From NCBI RefSeq assembly GCF_009727055.1, contig NC_052350.1:24321330-24385329 (forward strand): DNA of 64,000 nucleotides, given 5' to 3'. The notes below the pieces were generated by a model. It saw only the letters and a program-made list of their open reading frames with translations. It did not search any database and was not told the DNA's origin. Shown here in pieces: positions 1 to 11,299 of this stretch. The position numbers were made by a program, and so were the translations under genes. Source of the DNA: Benincasa hispida. Taxonomy: Eukaryota; Streptophyta; Magnoliopsida; Cucurbitales; Cucurbitaceae. The stretch's first letter is position 1, and each line of letters begins with the position of its first letter.

Positions 1-115
1 GATTCTCTTGAGCTTCACTAAGCTTACTTCATGGGTCATTGAGCTTAGACTCTCCCACAGATTCTCTTGAACATCACTAAGCTTATTTCATGGGTCCCAT
101 TGAGCTTGGGTCTTC
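1..115. repeat. Tandem duplication, two ~58-bp units
   Basis: Bases 1-60 and 61-115 are two diverged copies of one unit. Both open with GATTCTCTTGA and contain CATGGGTC followed by ATTGAGCTT. Nothing in it suggests coding; the left side may continue outside the window. Confidence 0.7.
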
Positions 116-569
116 TATGGGTCCTCTTAATCTCCTCATGCCTAAGCATTCAATCAAATTATTTTTTAAAAAACAATTCCTTAATTTTCAATCTTTTGAA
201 TAAGGCATTTCTAATACAAATTTATCTGAATCAACACAAAATTCAAAAGCAACCCAAAGCAAAATTAGGTCACAAAAATTAGAAGCAACAAAAGGCAGAA
301 TCAACACAAATTAGTCACACACAATGAATTCTATTAAGTTTTTGTTGTTAAAATATTGAAATATGAAGTAATAGAACTCAAGATGCTAAAACAAATTCCA
401 AATTTCGATGCAAAAAAACACCAATTAAATAGTTTTAGACACCAACATGCTTAACAAAATGAGAAAGTGGGTTTGTTTTTTTATTACTTTATATGGGGTT
501 TATCATTCCTACTCTAACATTTGGAATTTGGATGGTTAGTTAAATTTAAAAAATAAAAACAAATATTTA
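116..569. other. AT-rich spacer, no feature seen
   Basis: Low-complexity A/T-rich DNA. A short open frame over 67-282 has no recognisable domain and ordinary AT-driven composition, so I do not call a gene. I see no promoter, RNA gene or repeat edge. Confidence 0.5.
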
Positions 570-1155
570 AGGTCCCATTCCATCTTGGACCCATTCGATA
601 ATTATTTTGTCTTTTCTTTTTATTTTTGTAAATTAAGTTTAGGAAACTACTTTCACTTTAAAAATTTTTTCTTTATCTACTTTTTACTGATTGATTAAAA
701 AAATCAAGCCAAAATTTGAGAACTAAAAAAATAGCTTTAAAAAAGTTGTTTTTGTTTTTAGAATTGGACTAAGAATTCAACCATTGTACTTAATAAAGAT
801 GCAACTTATTGTAATAAATGTGGATGAAATAAATTTCATTTTAAAAAACAAACACTAAAAACCAAATGGTTATCAAATGGGGTCTTGGTTTTGATTTTTT
901 GTTTTTGAAAATTAAGCTTATAGACACTACTTTCACCTCCAAATTTGTTTTTTTATCAATGGTTTAAAAAACCAAGTCAGACTTTGAAAACTAAAAACAA
1001 TACCTTTTAAAAACTTGTTTTTGTTTTTTAAATTTGGCTAAGAATTCAACCATTATACTTAATAAATATGCAAATTATTGTAAAAAATGGAGAGAAAATA
1101 AGCTTAATTTTCAAAAATAAAAAACAAAAAACGAAATGGTTACCAAACGAGGCTT
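570..1155. mobile_element. Two adjacent MITE-like copies
   Basis: Two copies of the same ~290-bp sequence lie head to tail (about 570-880 and 880-1155). Shared blocks include a GAATTCAACCATT stretch followed by ACTTAATAAA, and a terminal AAATGGTTACCAAAC (1135-1150; the first copy ends AAATGGTTATCAAA near 866). The opposite ends carry the inverted counterpart, TTTTTGTTTTTGAAAATTAAG. Short length, inverted terminal similarity and no coding potential fit a MITE. The superfamily is not assigned because no clear TSD was found. Confidence 0.55.
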
Positions 1156-1714
1156 AAGAATTTGTTTGGTATCCATTTAATTTTTTGTTTTTGAAAATTA
1201 AGTATATTTTCTTTCATTTCTTACTATGCTTTTCATATTTCATAAGGAAAATAGTTAAATTCTTATCTAAATTTCAGGAAAAAAAATGTTTAAAAATTAT
1301 TATTATTTTTTATTTTAGTTTTTAAAACTTAACTTGTTTTTAAAAATATTGATAAAAAGTATATAACCAAACAATAAATTTAGAGGTAAAATGGTTATCT
1401 ATCGATAGACGTAATTTTTCAAAAACAATACTAAAAATAAACAACACTACAAGAATTTTGGTTTTTCCCGACGAAACTTTTTCTGACGCTTTTTTGTGGT
1501 GTTGGGAAAAAACTAATCTCCCTACGGAAATTTGAATATTGTGGGGATAAATGGGTTTCTCAACGCCGTTCTCTTGGACCGTCGACATAAACCATGTTAA
1601 GAAAACGATTTGTTGGCCTCTCCCAACGCTAAAATTGAGGTGTCGAGAGATAGTGCCTATCCCGACGGTATAGATGAGGTGTCAAGTTTTAAAAAAAACT
1701 TGGAAAATTTTTAT

Positions 1715-2260
1715 TAGAGTTATCTTGACGATGAGTCAAACTACCGTCCGGAGAACATACTTAGCCCGACGGTTTTAAGAGGGCCGGGAGAGGGTAATTT
1801 TATATATAAAAAAAAAAACTTGGAAAAATTTTGTTAAAGTTATCCCGACGGTGGGTCAAATGACCGTCGGTAGAACATACTTAGCCCAACGGTTTTAAGA
1901 GCGTCGGGAGATGATCAATTTTAAAAAAAACTTGGGGAAATTTTATTAGAGTTATCCAGAAGATGGGTCAAACTATTGTTGAGAGAACATACTTAACCCG
2001 AAGGTTTTACGCGCGTCGGGCGAGGGTTAATTTAAATAAAAGGGTTGCCAAAATTTTATTAAAGTTATCCCGACGGTGGTTCAAGCTACTGTCGGAAAAA
2101 CATACTTAACCCGACGGTTTTATGAGTGTCGAGAGAGGGTCAATTTACAAAAAAGTTTGAGAAATTTTTATTAGAGCTATCTCGACGGTAGTCCAAGTGA
2201 CCGTCGGAAGAATATACTTAGCCCGACGATTTTAAGAGGGTCGGGAGAGGGTCAATTAAA
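1715..2260. repeat. CACTA 5' subterminal repeat array (~5 units of 111-124 bp)
   Basis: The phrase CCCGACGGTTTTAAGAG recurs in variants starting near 1764, 1884, 1997, 2110 and 2221. Each is preceded by GAACATACTTA and followed by a GTCGGGAGAGGG-like block, with CCCGACGGT and ACCGTCGG inverted motifs between. In this superfamily subterminal repeats are bound by the element's own DNA-binding protein. The orientation of the long unit is constant, while the CGACGG core occurs on both strands. Confidence 0.85.
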
Positions 2261-3943
2261 ATCCTCATTTTTCCTTTCCCTTTTTCAGTCGTTGCCCGAT
2301 TTCTTTCTTTCTTCTTCCTTCCCATCTTTCTTTTAGCAATCGTCCACCGTCTTTCCATGCCATCCTTGCCCGATTCTCGCCGTCCAGTGTGATAGTCTCC
2401 TCCTGCCCTTCGTCACCGTCCGCAACCAGGTACGGATTTTTCTTTCCATTTTCCCCCTTCCTATCCATGGTACTGTCTCTTAATTGTTGATCCAAGAATT
2501 TTGTATACTTGTTATCCATTTGAATCGAATTTGAATCGGATATTTTCTTTTGATACCTAGAGAAGTTTAAAAACTACAAATGACCATGAGAAAGATGACA
2601 AAATCTTTATTTCCAAAGGAGAGGGAAAACCTACAACAACAAATTAAAAAATTACTTTCTTTTCTCTTCTCACTTGAGAGAAATCAGGATGTGGGTGTGG
2701 ATTTAAAGAAAGCTACATGACAAAATCTTCAAGAATGAAATTAGCACTGTTTTAGAGAGAGAAAGGGGACAATAATATACAAATCTAGAGAGAGATGGCA
2801 TAAGTATTTAATGGGATTACTAAAATTCTTGAGGGGAAAGGTGAGAATGATGGGTCAAAGTGAAAGGGAGCTAATGGAGAGAGATTTTGGGATGGTGGGT
2901 CAATGTGAAATAATAATGTGGTTTGTGAGAGCAAAGTGCAAACTAAAGCTTTAGTTGAACACTAAGAGAAGCAATGTAGAGAAAGATGAGAAGTAGAACT
3001 CATGGAGGTGAGGGTGAAACAATCAATACAATAGGTTTTTCAAACTAAAACTGGTAAATTCATATTTGAACTTTAAAATATATTTAGTAAATCTTTACAC
3101 TTTCAATATTATCCTGTTTAATAAATATTTTTACTTTAAAAGGGTTCATTTTAGTTTTTAACTCCAATTTTACATCTTTATAGGATTTTAATAAAATATT
3201 GGTTGATAGTCCAAATAAGTAGTCTAGATTGATTTGTTTGCTAATAAAAGGATATCTTCTATAGCTTATGTTCTTCAACACTGTTCCTTCCATCTTTACT
3301 ATAGTTTAAGTATTTAATTTGTTCCCCAATTTCTTGTAACTTCTAAAATCTCAGTTTTTGATTATTTACTATTCTTTACTATAGTTTATTCCATCTTTAC
3401 TATAGTTTAAGCTAATAAATTGCTAGCATAACTTGGTATAAAGGTAAATGCATAGTTATCTTTAAGTTTAAGTTTAAATTGAGATTTAAGTTCAATAACT
3501 CCATAGTTGTTTATGTTACCTTTGTGTCTAAATTCGTTGATAGTTGCGAACTTGTTTATTGCCCAAACACTTGGAAGTTCCTTACTTCGACTACTTCTTC
3601 TTGTATCATCATTTTCTATTTCATTTTGATCTTTTTTTGTTTGATTGTATTGCAAGGGATTTCCAAGGGAATGACAATCCCTTGTAATAAAAGAAAAAGA
3701 CCCTTAAAAGAAAACTTTATTTTGAATGATGATTGAAAAAATTCAAAAAAAAAAAAAAAAAAACCACAAACAAGAAAGAAATTAAAAGAAATTAAAAGTC
3801 TTAGTATATATTTTAACTTGGGTTTATTATTTGTGGTCGAATATTGTTTTTAAGAAAACAACTCTTCTAACAAAAAAAAAAAAATAATACTTAGAAATTA
3901 AAACTACGTGTTCTAATATAACTGATTGTCTAAATCATACAGC
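2261..3943. other. CACTA interior, no gene recognised
   Basis: The array gives way at about 2265 to a C/T-rich stretch ending in CAGGTACGG (2427-2435), which resembles a 5' leader with a splice donor; this is inference only. The rest is AT-rich with short frames that match nothing I know, plus an A tract at 3747-3764. Confidence 0.4.
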
Positions 3944-4456
3944 CAGGGGTGGTCATTCAAACCGCAAAAACCGAACCGAAAACTCAGTTAAACTGAAAAA
4001 TTTGGTTCGATCCAGTTTGAAGAAATTTTGAAACTGAATTAATTCGATTCGGTTCAGTTTCACTTTTGAAAACCGAATTTGAAAATGAACCGAACCATTT
4101 TTAACTAATATATATATTTATTTGTTTATATATTTAAAAAAAAAGAGTAAAACCGAATTTAAAATCGAACCGATTTTAATTTAAAGAACAAAACCGAACC
4201 GAACCAAACCGTTTTTAAATTAAAAAAGAATATAACATGAATTTTTTAAAAATGCCAAAACCGAATTTGAAACCGAACCCTTTTAATTTAAAGAACAAAA
4301 CCGAATTTAAAACTGAACCGAACTGAACCGTTTTTTAATTAAAAAAGAATATAACATGGATTTTTTTTTAAAAAATGCCAAAACTGAATTTGAAATCCAG
4401 TTTGATTCGGTTCGGTTTGACCATTAAACCGAACCGAATCGAACCGTTTCCACCTG
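3944..4456. mobile_element. hAT-like MITE nested in the CACTA element
   Basis: It opens with CAGGGGTGGTC (3944) and closes with an eroded inverse, CCACCTG (4450-4456). The interior is built from many iterations of AACCGAACCG and its complement, forming an imperfect palindrome. CAGGGGTGG-type ends and such internal subrepeats fit hAT-related MITEs. A clean 8-bp TSD is not visible; ATACAG occurs on both sides, but offset from the ends. Confidence 0.5.
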
Positions 4457-4513
4457 TATATACAGGTTCAACTTATCACATATATTACTAAGAATCACAT
4501 ATATTATTAAGAA

Positions 4514-4882
4514 TAGATAAATAGTGGATTAAGATAGGAACAAGTTATCAATTGAGTATGTAGAAGGAGTAGCCCGATTCCTTGAAGTTACAAAACTTCA
4601 TGTTAATAACTCGGGAAAATCAAGATGTCCATGCAGAAAATGTTTGAATGCAATGTGGGACCAATAGATGGAGTTGGACGACATTTATTCATTCATGAAA
4701 TTTCTCCATCGTATCATCAGTGGATATATCATGGAGACCTAATCGACTTGTTTAGGGGATGCAAGAGTTACACATCTCAATCGACGCATGATGATGGATT
4801 AAGTACGACAAAGATGAATGTTATAGATGAAGAAAATGAAATTTTGAATATTATAAATGATCTACAATGTCCAATTGCATAA
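4514..4882 (+). pseudogene. CACTA transposase-associated domain fragment
   Basis: This is the remnant of the N-terminal domain that precedes TNP2-type transposases. Bases 4514-4532 read IDK-stop-WIK, an eroded form of the usual start. The frame through 4551-4660 gives EYVEGVARFL and then the zinc-ligand block CPCRKCLN, and stops at 4661. A frameshift moves the domain to the frame of 4625-4882, which reads RHLFIHEISPSYHQWIYHGD, the typical C-terminal part of the domain. A premature stop, a frameshift and no catalytic core downstream make it non-functional. The transposition catalyst would have been nuclear. Confidence 0.75.
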
Positions 4883-5529
4883 AGTTCATTTATATTTATT
4901 AATGTTCTTATATTGAGTTTAAAGTTGGTATAAGGGTAAATTTATAATTATATTTAAGTTTAACTTGAATTTTAAGTTCTATATTGAGTTTGAGATTAAA
5001 ATATGTAAATTTGAGTTGGTTTGTTTCAATTCATTTTGTTTTTAGTTGAGTTTTAAGTTTTATATTCATTTTGAGATTTGTATATGGTATATTGAGCATT
5101 AAACTTATTTAAATTTGTATTTCATAGGTATCTCGAGATTTATGTTAAAAAGCATCACCCGACAAGCTAAGTTAGGTTGTAGAATTGTGTTTTATAGGTA
5201 CTTTGTGGATATTATGTAATGTTATTTCAGAGTTAAGAATTTGTGGATGTTATGTTATATTCAAGATAAATAGTATTAGTAGTTGTTTATTTGACAAATT
5301 CTTAAGATTCAAACATGTTTTCTAGATATTATTTAATATTGTAGACATCTAATTAATTTTAGTAATTTTTATTTGATATTTGTAAGATTCAAACAGGTAT
5401 GACATTTGTAAAAAAAAAATATAAAATTTAGTAAATAAATAACAAAGATATTTCTGATGCCTAAATATGTAATCCCAATGGTATAGGGATCGAAAAAAAA
5501 AATGTAATTTCATGCTTGTTTTTTTACCT
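4883..5529. other. CACTA 3' interior, AT-rich
   Basis: AT-rich sequence with repeated TTTAAGTTTAA/GAGTTT phrases, without coding character or repeat boundary that I can identify. Confidence 0.4.
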
Positions 5530-5960
5530 TTTTCCTGATGCTAAAATAGGTCACTGTCGGCATAAGTAACCATCTCCTGATGGTACAGGGGTCGGGAAAA
5601 GTATAATTTCATGCTAAAATAGTTCTCAAGATAACTTTTGCCGATGGTAGAATCGTAGATTAAACATCGGAATAAGAAACTATCTCCTGAGCCAAATGGG
5701 GAACCGTTGGCATAATCTGACTTCTCCCAATGGTGTAAAATTATTCTTACTGTCGGGATAAATAATTTTTTCTGACGGTATAGCTTAGGGTCCGCAAAAG
5801 CCCCCATTCTTGTTTCGTCGGGATATCTTCTTTTTTTTTTTTCCTACGAGAAGGCTTTTTTGGGTGGGTCGGGGAAGGTTTTCCCGATGACCGTGCCCTG
5901 ACAATACTGCAAAAGATTGGATTACCGTTGAGATAGGTTTTCCCAACAGTTTTTCAACTT
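5530..5960. repeat. CACTA 3' subterminal repeats
   Basis: Degenerate copies of a short unit containing TCTCCTGATGGTACAGGGGTCGGGA, CTCCCAATGGTG and TTCCCGATGACCG. They mirror the CGACGG cores of the left array with more decay. Position next to the right terminal repeat supports the assignment. Confidence 0.7.
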
Positions 5961-6030
5961 TTTCCGACGGTTTCCATTATCAACAAAAGTCCAAATTCTT
6001 GTAGTGCAAGTGGCTACCAAACGAAACCTA

Positions 6031-7639
6031 ACAATTTCTCCTTTTAGTTTTCAAAACTTGTCTTATTTTTTTGAAAACATTCTTAAAAATAGATAACAAA
6101 ACAAATAAATCAATAGGTGAAAATAGTATTTATAAACTTAATTCCTAAAAATCAAATGATTATCAAATGAAACTTTTAACAATCCCGTCTCCAACACTTA
6201 TCCATCTAACATATGCTAAATAAATAATGAGCCCACACTAAAGTCGATGAAAGGTTATTAAATAAAACGAACACATATATATACAAATTTAAAAACAAAT
6301 ATTAATAGTACTAAGTGTAGGAAGAATCTAGAGAATGAAAATTATAATAACTCCAACATATTTAATAACCTCTTAAATTGAAGTAAGGTCTAAAAGAACA
6401 TAATTGAAATGGAGAAGGAATAAGAAAGATTGGTGGTTATGGAGGTGAAAGTATAGGTTGATGTTTAAATCATCACGAGCATACATACTGCGCAAATGGG
6501 ACATACTCTGTTCACTGATGATGCCATCGACATTGTAAACTGCACCTTTGACTTGCTACAAACTCTGCTCGACTGTGACTTGTCATTTTTATTACTTGAT
6601 ATGTCCTTTTAATTTTTTTTTTAAAATATCAAATAAATCTTTTACCTATTCAATATTTTTAATAATTTACGGACTTACACCAAAGATAAAACTAAAAATT
6701 TATACATTAAATAAATAGACAAGTTAATTTGTTTAAATTTTGATAATATATATACCATAAAGTTATTAGACAATTTATTAGACGATAAAAATAGACTAAA
6801 AAATATATGATTAACTAAATTTATAACTCAACGTAAGAAAATTATCCGATCATAATTTGACAACAAAAACAAACAAAACCTCTTTGTTTTGTACTTTTAA
6901 ATATGAGATGAGGTGTTTAAAGTATTTGAATTTTGTTCACAGAAAGAGGAAGCCAAATGGGTCATGAGAGGATGGGAAGAGTCAATGATTAAATAGTTTA
7001 GTTTTTACAGAGAAGAAAATAAGGGGAAAATAATGAAAGGGTTGGGTCCTATTTCTAATTGATTGTTTGCAATTGCAATAAGCGAAGCCCACGTGAATTT
7101 GAATTTGAATATAATATATTATTATATATTCTGAAGCTTTTTTAAGCCAAACATATGCCGTTGCCGCCAATGTTGCTTTGGTTCAAAAATAGATAAAAAT
7201 TATGGACTGGGTTCAGTCCAAATTACAACAATAAACTCAAAAAAAACAATCCAAACTTTCAAGTCAAAACTTAAACAATTCAAAAATAAATTTTCAAATC
7301 CAATTTAATGATCAAAAAGTACCTAATCTTAGCCAAAGCAAACTTCACACACTAAATCTTCCAAATTTTCAACAAAACTAATTCAAAACTCTAGATTTTC
7401 ATCCATACATTTAAATAAACTACTAGATCTATTGTTATTCAAGACATAATCGCATATACTGAAGAAAAAATACCTCGGATCGACGGTGACAGGGGAGACG
7501 ATGGACGACAAAGAATATGAAAAACTAGCAGACGACGGGAGACGGCTGGCACGTCGGGATGGGAGAGAGAGGAAGAAAGAAAGAGAATTGAGAGGACGAA
7601 GAAACTAATCAGAGAGCGTGAGTAGGATTTGGGACCAAG
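6031..7639. other. AT-rich spacer
   Basis: After the degraded MITE copy (to about 6175) this is AT-rich DNA with no gene I can support. A more GC-rich pocket at 7470-7620 (GACGACGGGAGACGG-like) allows a 97-residue frame on the minus strand, but it shows no domain and is probably composition-driven. Confidence 0.45.
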
Positions 7640-7644
7640 GAAAT

Positions 7645-7756
7645 TGTGGACCCCATTCACGATATCCTGGTCAATGTAGCATGCTTGACATGTGGCTAGT
7701 GGATCCCATCCACGATTTATCTGTTGACTCAATACTCGTGGACCCGATCCACGATT
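7645..7756. repeat. Three spaced copies of an imperfect palindrome
   Basis: GTGGACCCCATTCACGAT (7647-7664), GTGGATCCCATCCACGAT (about 7700) and GTGGACCCGATCCACGAT (about 7738) are each near-palindromes, 38-53 bp apart. No larger element boundary is visible, so they are recorded as a local motif cluster. Confidence 0.6.
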
Positions 7757-8512
7757 TCACAATCCTATTTTTGTTAATACTTTTAAAAAATACTTTCAAA
7801 CCAATCCTACTTTTGTCAATAAATATTTAAGTATTAAAAAAATTCTTTATTATTGGTACTTTCATTTTTAGATTGTTATGATTTCCATTTTTATATAATC
7901 AGTTCTAATATTAATTTTATTTTGGATAGTCGAGGTTTCCACTTTAAAAATATGAAAAAAAAAAAAAAATTAAATTTCACAATCTTTATAAATATTCAAT
8001 TTTGAAGTAAAATTCGAACTATTTACTCATTCTAATACATCCTTTTACTATGACATAGCTCAACGATAATTGAGATTAATTTTATCTTATAGTATACCAT
8101 ATATATTTTGTAAAAGAGAGGACGTAAAAGTACATGATTTTGAAATTTTCTATACCGGAGAGTATTAATTTATTCATTTCATACGTCATAATTTAACGCA
8201 TAATTATGAAGTGATATTTAGTAAATAGTCTTTAAACTATTTTAATGCTATTATTCTGGCAAAAGGAAAAAAAAGAGGAACATGATGTAATTTGTATGAA
8301 AAGAATTTCAGTCTCGTAGTATTAAACACATCCACAATAATATCTTATTGCCCATTTTAGGGAGAATAAATCTTTGTGACTTGCTTTTAATTTTATTAAA
8401 ATATTTTATATTAATAGAGATATTACCTCCCACTTATATCTTCTCATGATACAATGTGAAATTTTCGTTATACTCAGAATACAACTCTATTATTTATTTA
8501 TTTTAATTTCTT
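7757..8512. other. AT-rich spacer
   Basis: AT-rich, with two related phrases (CAATCCTATTTTTGTTAATA and CAATCCTACTTTTGTCAATA) near 7760 and 7802. No gene, RNA or element edge was identified. Confidence 0.4.
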
Positions 8513-8517
8513 GCTCC

Positions 8518-8747
8518 TATTAAGAGAGCTCATTGACTCAGTTTTATTAAGCTTGAATTTTATATATATTTATGTGTTGTTACAACTGAATAATTAGTTT
8601 TACTATTTTGTTATTCAGTTGTACATTTTGTTTATTCCTTTTTACATAGTGTATCTTTTATATAAAGGTCATTGTGCTGGTCACTCTTTATTTATAATAA
8701 AATATATCATTTGTAATCAATCCTTGTTCTTATACTAAAATTCTTTA
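8518..8747 (+). repeat. 5' LTR of outer copia element
   Basis: A 230-bp LTR with a TATA-like TATAAA at 8661. It ends just before the PBS. It differs from the right LTR by scattered substitutions and a short indel, so the element is not recent. The ends are TA..TA rather than TG..CA. Confidence 0.88.
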
Positions 8748-8760
8748 CGGTATCAGAGCA
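8748..8760 (+). other. Primer-binding site (initiator Met tRNA)
   Basis: CGGTATCAGAGCA directly follows the LTR and matches the usual TGGTATCAGAGC complement of plant initiator-Met tRNA apart from the first base. Confidence 0.85.
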
Positions 8761-8815
8761 CAAAGTCTAACGACAAAGAACTATGGGTGATCTTTTTTTC
8801 TCTTCTTTGTTGTAA

Positions 8816-9840
8816 ATGGGTGATTCTCCATCAAGAACTCAATCCTCCTTAACGGCAATGATTTCTTCTTTAATTATGATCAAGGTAATCAACCCTGGAA
8901 ACAAGACTACTATTGTGAAATTAGATGAAGAAAATTTCCATTCCTAGGAATTACAAATTACTTCCACCTTGAGAGGGTATGGACTTGAGAAATTTATCAA
9001 TCAAGAAGTTGAGGTCCTTTTGAAATTTCTCACCGCTAAATCTAAATCTTCTATAAGAATAGTGAGTCATGACTACGATTATTGAATTAGGCAAGATAGC
9101 TTGATTGTTTCTTAACTTCTTGGAGCTATGACGAAAGATCTTCTCTCTAAATTGCTTGATTGCAATTTAGCAAAAGAAGTTTGGGCTGTACGAAACACAT
9201 GATTTTCTTCTCGAAATATGGCGCGTGTTCTTGTTCTGAAGGGTAAGCTTGAAGCAATAAAAAAGGAAAGTATGAAATCAGAAGAATATTTTCAGAAAAT
9301 CAAGAACCTGGTTGATTCCTTGAATGCAGCTGGAAGAAAGATACCCCAGAAGATCATGTAATGAACATATTGGTTGATGGTCATAAATTCGACTTTACTG
9401 TTTCAGTAATCACTGATAAAGATGAATATCCTTTTTTACAAAGGGTATATTCTCAATTACTTGCTCAAGAAAATTGAATTGAAAACATGATTCCGTAAAT
9501 CCTGATGCATCCATGTTGTCTATTAATTTGACTACACATAACCAATCGAAGCAAGCTTCCAATTCTTTCTCTCCATCGAACAACAATGACGCGACTCGAC
9601 ATAACAAAAATCAAGGCAATAAATGTCATGGCAATAAACAAGATAAATGATTCTGGAATAATAATGGAGAGCCCCTTTAAAGTGTCATTGATTTCTTGAG
9701 AAATGGTTTCAATGACCAAGCTCAAATCAAAATGGACACAACTTTTCTCCCAATCATCAAAACCAAGATTCAAATTCTTCCTCCATAAATACAATATAAA
9801 TACATAATGACTTCAACAGGAAAAATCAGTGGTTTCCAAA
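8816..9840 (+). pseudogene. copia gag and start of protease (outer element)
   Basis: The frame opens at ATG 8816 (MGDSPSRTQSS) and reaches the gag-like KLDEENFHS, then meets TAG at 8946 where a Trp codon is expected. Later pieces read LLGAMTKDLL and SRNMARVLVLKGKLEAI, then EEYFQKIKNLVDSLNAAG, the conserved capsid-like region of copia gag. Several stops and frameshifts break it. Close to 9825-9847 the reading WFPNSG marks the beginning of the aspartic protease with Asp changed to Asn; there the element is cut by the inner segment. Confidence 0.8.
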
Positions 9841-9850
9841 TTCAGGGTTT

Positions 9851-11220
9851 AAAATGTGGCATCCAGTTGAGAGAAAGTTCATAGTGAGCAGAGACATTAC
9901 CTTTAAGGAAGAGGAAATGTTTATGCAAAAGGAGAAAAAGCTTGAGAATGAAGGTGAGTCATCCAACACAGGAATTGAGATGGAGTTACCCATTGAGCAA
10001 CTAATAGAGTCTAACCAACCTAGTGACATAGGAGAAACTGAGGAAGATGTAGGGGAACAAGAGGAGACAACAAGTGAGCAGCTTGATTTAAGTCAATATG
10101 TCTTAACTAGGGATAGACAAAGGAGAACCATTACCCCTTCAGCTAGATATACTGAAATGAACTATATAAATCTGGTTTTAAATACTGTTGTAGCTCCTAC
10201 TAACCAAGAACCAACAACCTTTAAGGAAGCAACAAGTTGTGTTGATGTAAGAGATTGGATAGAACCTAAAAGTGAATGAAACTTGGTCTTCAGTTCCTCT
10301 ACCTAAGGGTTACAAACCAGTTACCTCTAAATGAGTTTTCAAACTTAAGGAAGGAGCATCATGTGATCAAAATCCTAGGTATAAAGTAAGGTTGGTTACA
10401 AAGGGGTTCACTCAAAGGGAAGGAATAGACTATTAAGAGATTTTCTCTCCAGTTGTCAAACAAACTTCTATAAGACTTCTTCTATCCTTAGTTGCTCAAA
10501 ATAATTTGGAACTGTATCAACTAGATGTCAAAACTACCTTCCTTCATGGACATCTAGAGGAGACAATCTATATGACGCAACCCAAAGGATTTGAAGTTAA
10601 AGGAAAAGAAAATCTCTATTGCTTACTTAACAAGTCTATCTATGGGTTAAAACAATCACCTAGGTGCTGGTATAAGAGATTTAATGACTATATTTCTAGC
10701 ATTGGATCCAAAAGAAGTTCATTTGACATATGTGTTTATGTAAATACAGGTTCTTACAAGGATAAGGTTTACCTACTCATATATGTAGATGATATGTTAC
10801 TAGCAGGTAGGTCCAAGGAAGATCTAACCCATGTTAAAAACCTCTTAAAAAGGGAGTTTGATATGAAGGAATTGAGAGAAGCAAGTAAGGTCCTAGGAAT
10901 TGAAATCCAAAGGATCAAGAAGTCTATTCTAAGCATCAATCAGTCCAATTACTATGAGAAGATCCTCAAAAGGTTTAACATGAATGATGCTAAACCTGTG
11001 AGCTTACCTATTGTTCAATACTTCAAGCTTTTCTTAGCTAACTCTTCTAAAGATTCTGACCAAGAACATAAAAAACAGATGGTTGTTATACTCTATAGTC
11101 AAACAGTCGGAAACCTGATGTATTTAATGATTTCTACCAGATTTGATCTCTTATATTCAGCTAGCCTAATTCGTAGATATACCCTGGTAAGAGACATTGG
11201 GAGGCTACTAAATGGATCCT
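9851..11220 (+). pseudogene. copia integrase tail and reverse transcriptase
   Basis: The open part at 9854-10279 carries the end of integrase and an acidic linker rich in Glu. After a stop, the RT N-terminus is frame-broken (around 10320-10500). An open stretch at 10506-11222 then contains QLDVKTTFLHG, YGLKQSPRCWYKRFND and the catalytic LLIYVDDMLL (about 10778-10805). Family RTs copy the element RNA in cytoplasmic particles. The YVDD box is intact, but upstream stops and loss of gag, protease and integrase make the unit non-autonomous. Confidence 0.88.
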
Positions 11221-11299
11221 AGGTACTTAGTTTGGTCTAAAAACTCAAGATTAGTCTACCAAAAAGTCAGCTGAACCAAACTTAGAACTTTATGGATAT

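Larger units (their letters stand above)
1445..6006. mobile_element. CACTA (En/Spm) DNA transposon, non-autonomous
   Basis: The left end is CACTACAAGAATTT (1445-1458) and the right end is its exact inverse (AAATTCTTGTAGTG, 5993-6006). The 3-bp target duplication is CAA (1442-1444 and 6007-6009). Both flanks hold subterminal arrays with CCCGACGG cores, as expected for CACTA elements. The interior is AT-rich. The only transposase trace is a broken transposase-associated domain near 4514-4800; no TNP2 catalytic core is visible. Autonomous CACTA elements are usually much longer than this 4.56 kb, so it must have depended on a helper. A hAT-like MITE lies inside it at 3944-4456. Confidence 0.93.
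1160..6030. mobile_element. Third MITE-like copy, split by the CACTA element
   Basis: The left part (about 1160-1444) opens with GTTTGGTATCCATTT, like the adjacent copies. The right terminus, GTGGCTACCAAACGAAAC, sits at 6010-6027, just beyond the CACTA element. Removing the CACTA element and one CAA TSD rejoins a normal end. A fourth degraded relative occupies about 6035-6175. Confidence 0.55.

Noticed and set aside
1715..2260. Regularly spaced repeats suggesting a CRISPR-like array
   Set aside because: Units are >110 bp, diverged, and belong to the CACTA subterminal region; plant context.
2265..2519. 84-residue minus-strand frame, Lys/Glu/Gly-rich
   Set aside because: Antisense of a C/T-rich CACTA interior; composition-driven and no domain.
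3936..4464. 8-bp TSD for the MITE at 3944-4456
   Set aside because: Only an offset ATACAG match is visible; not a clean duplication abutting the ends.
9465..10029. Minus-strand frames over 9465-9794 and 9826-10029
   Set aside because: Antisense of copia gag and integrase-tail sequence.
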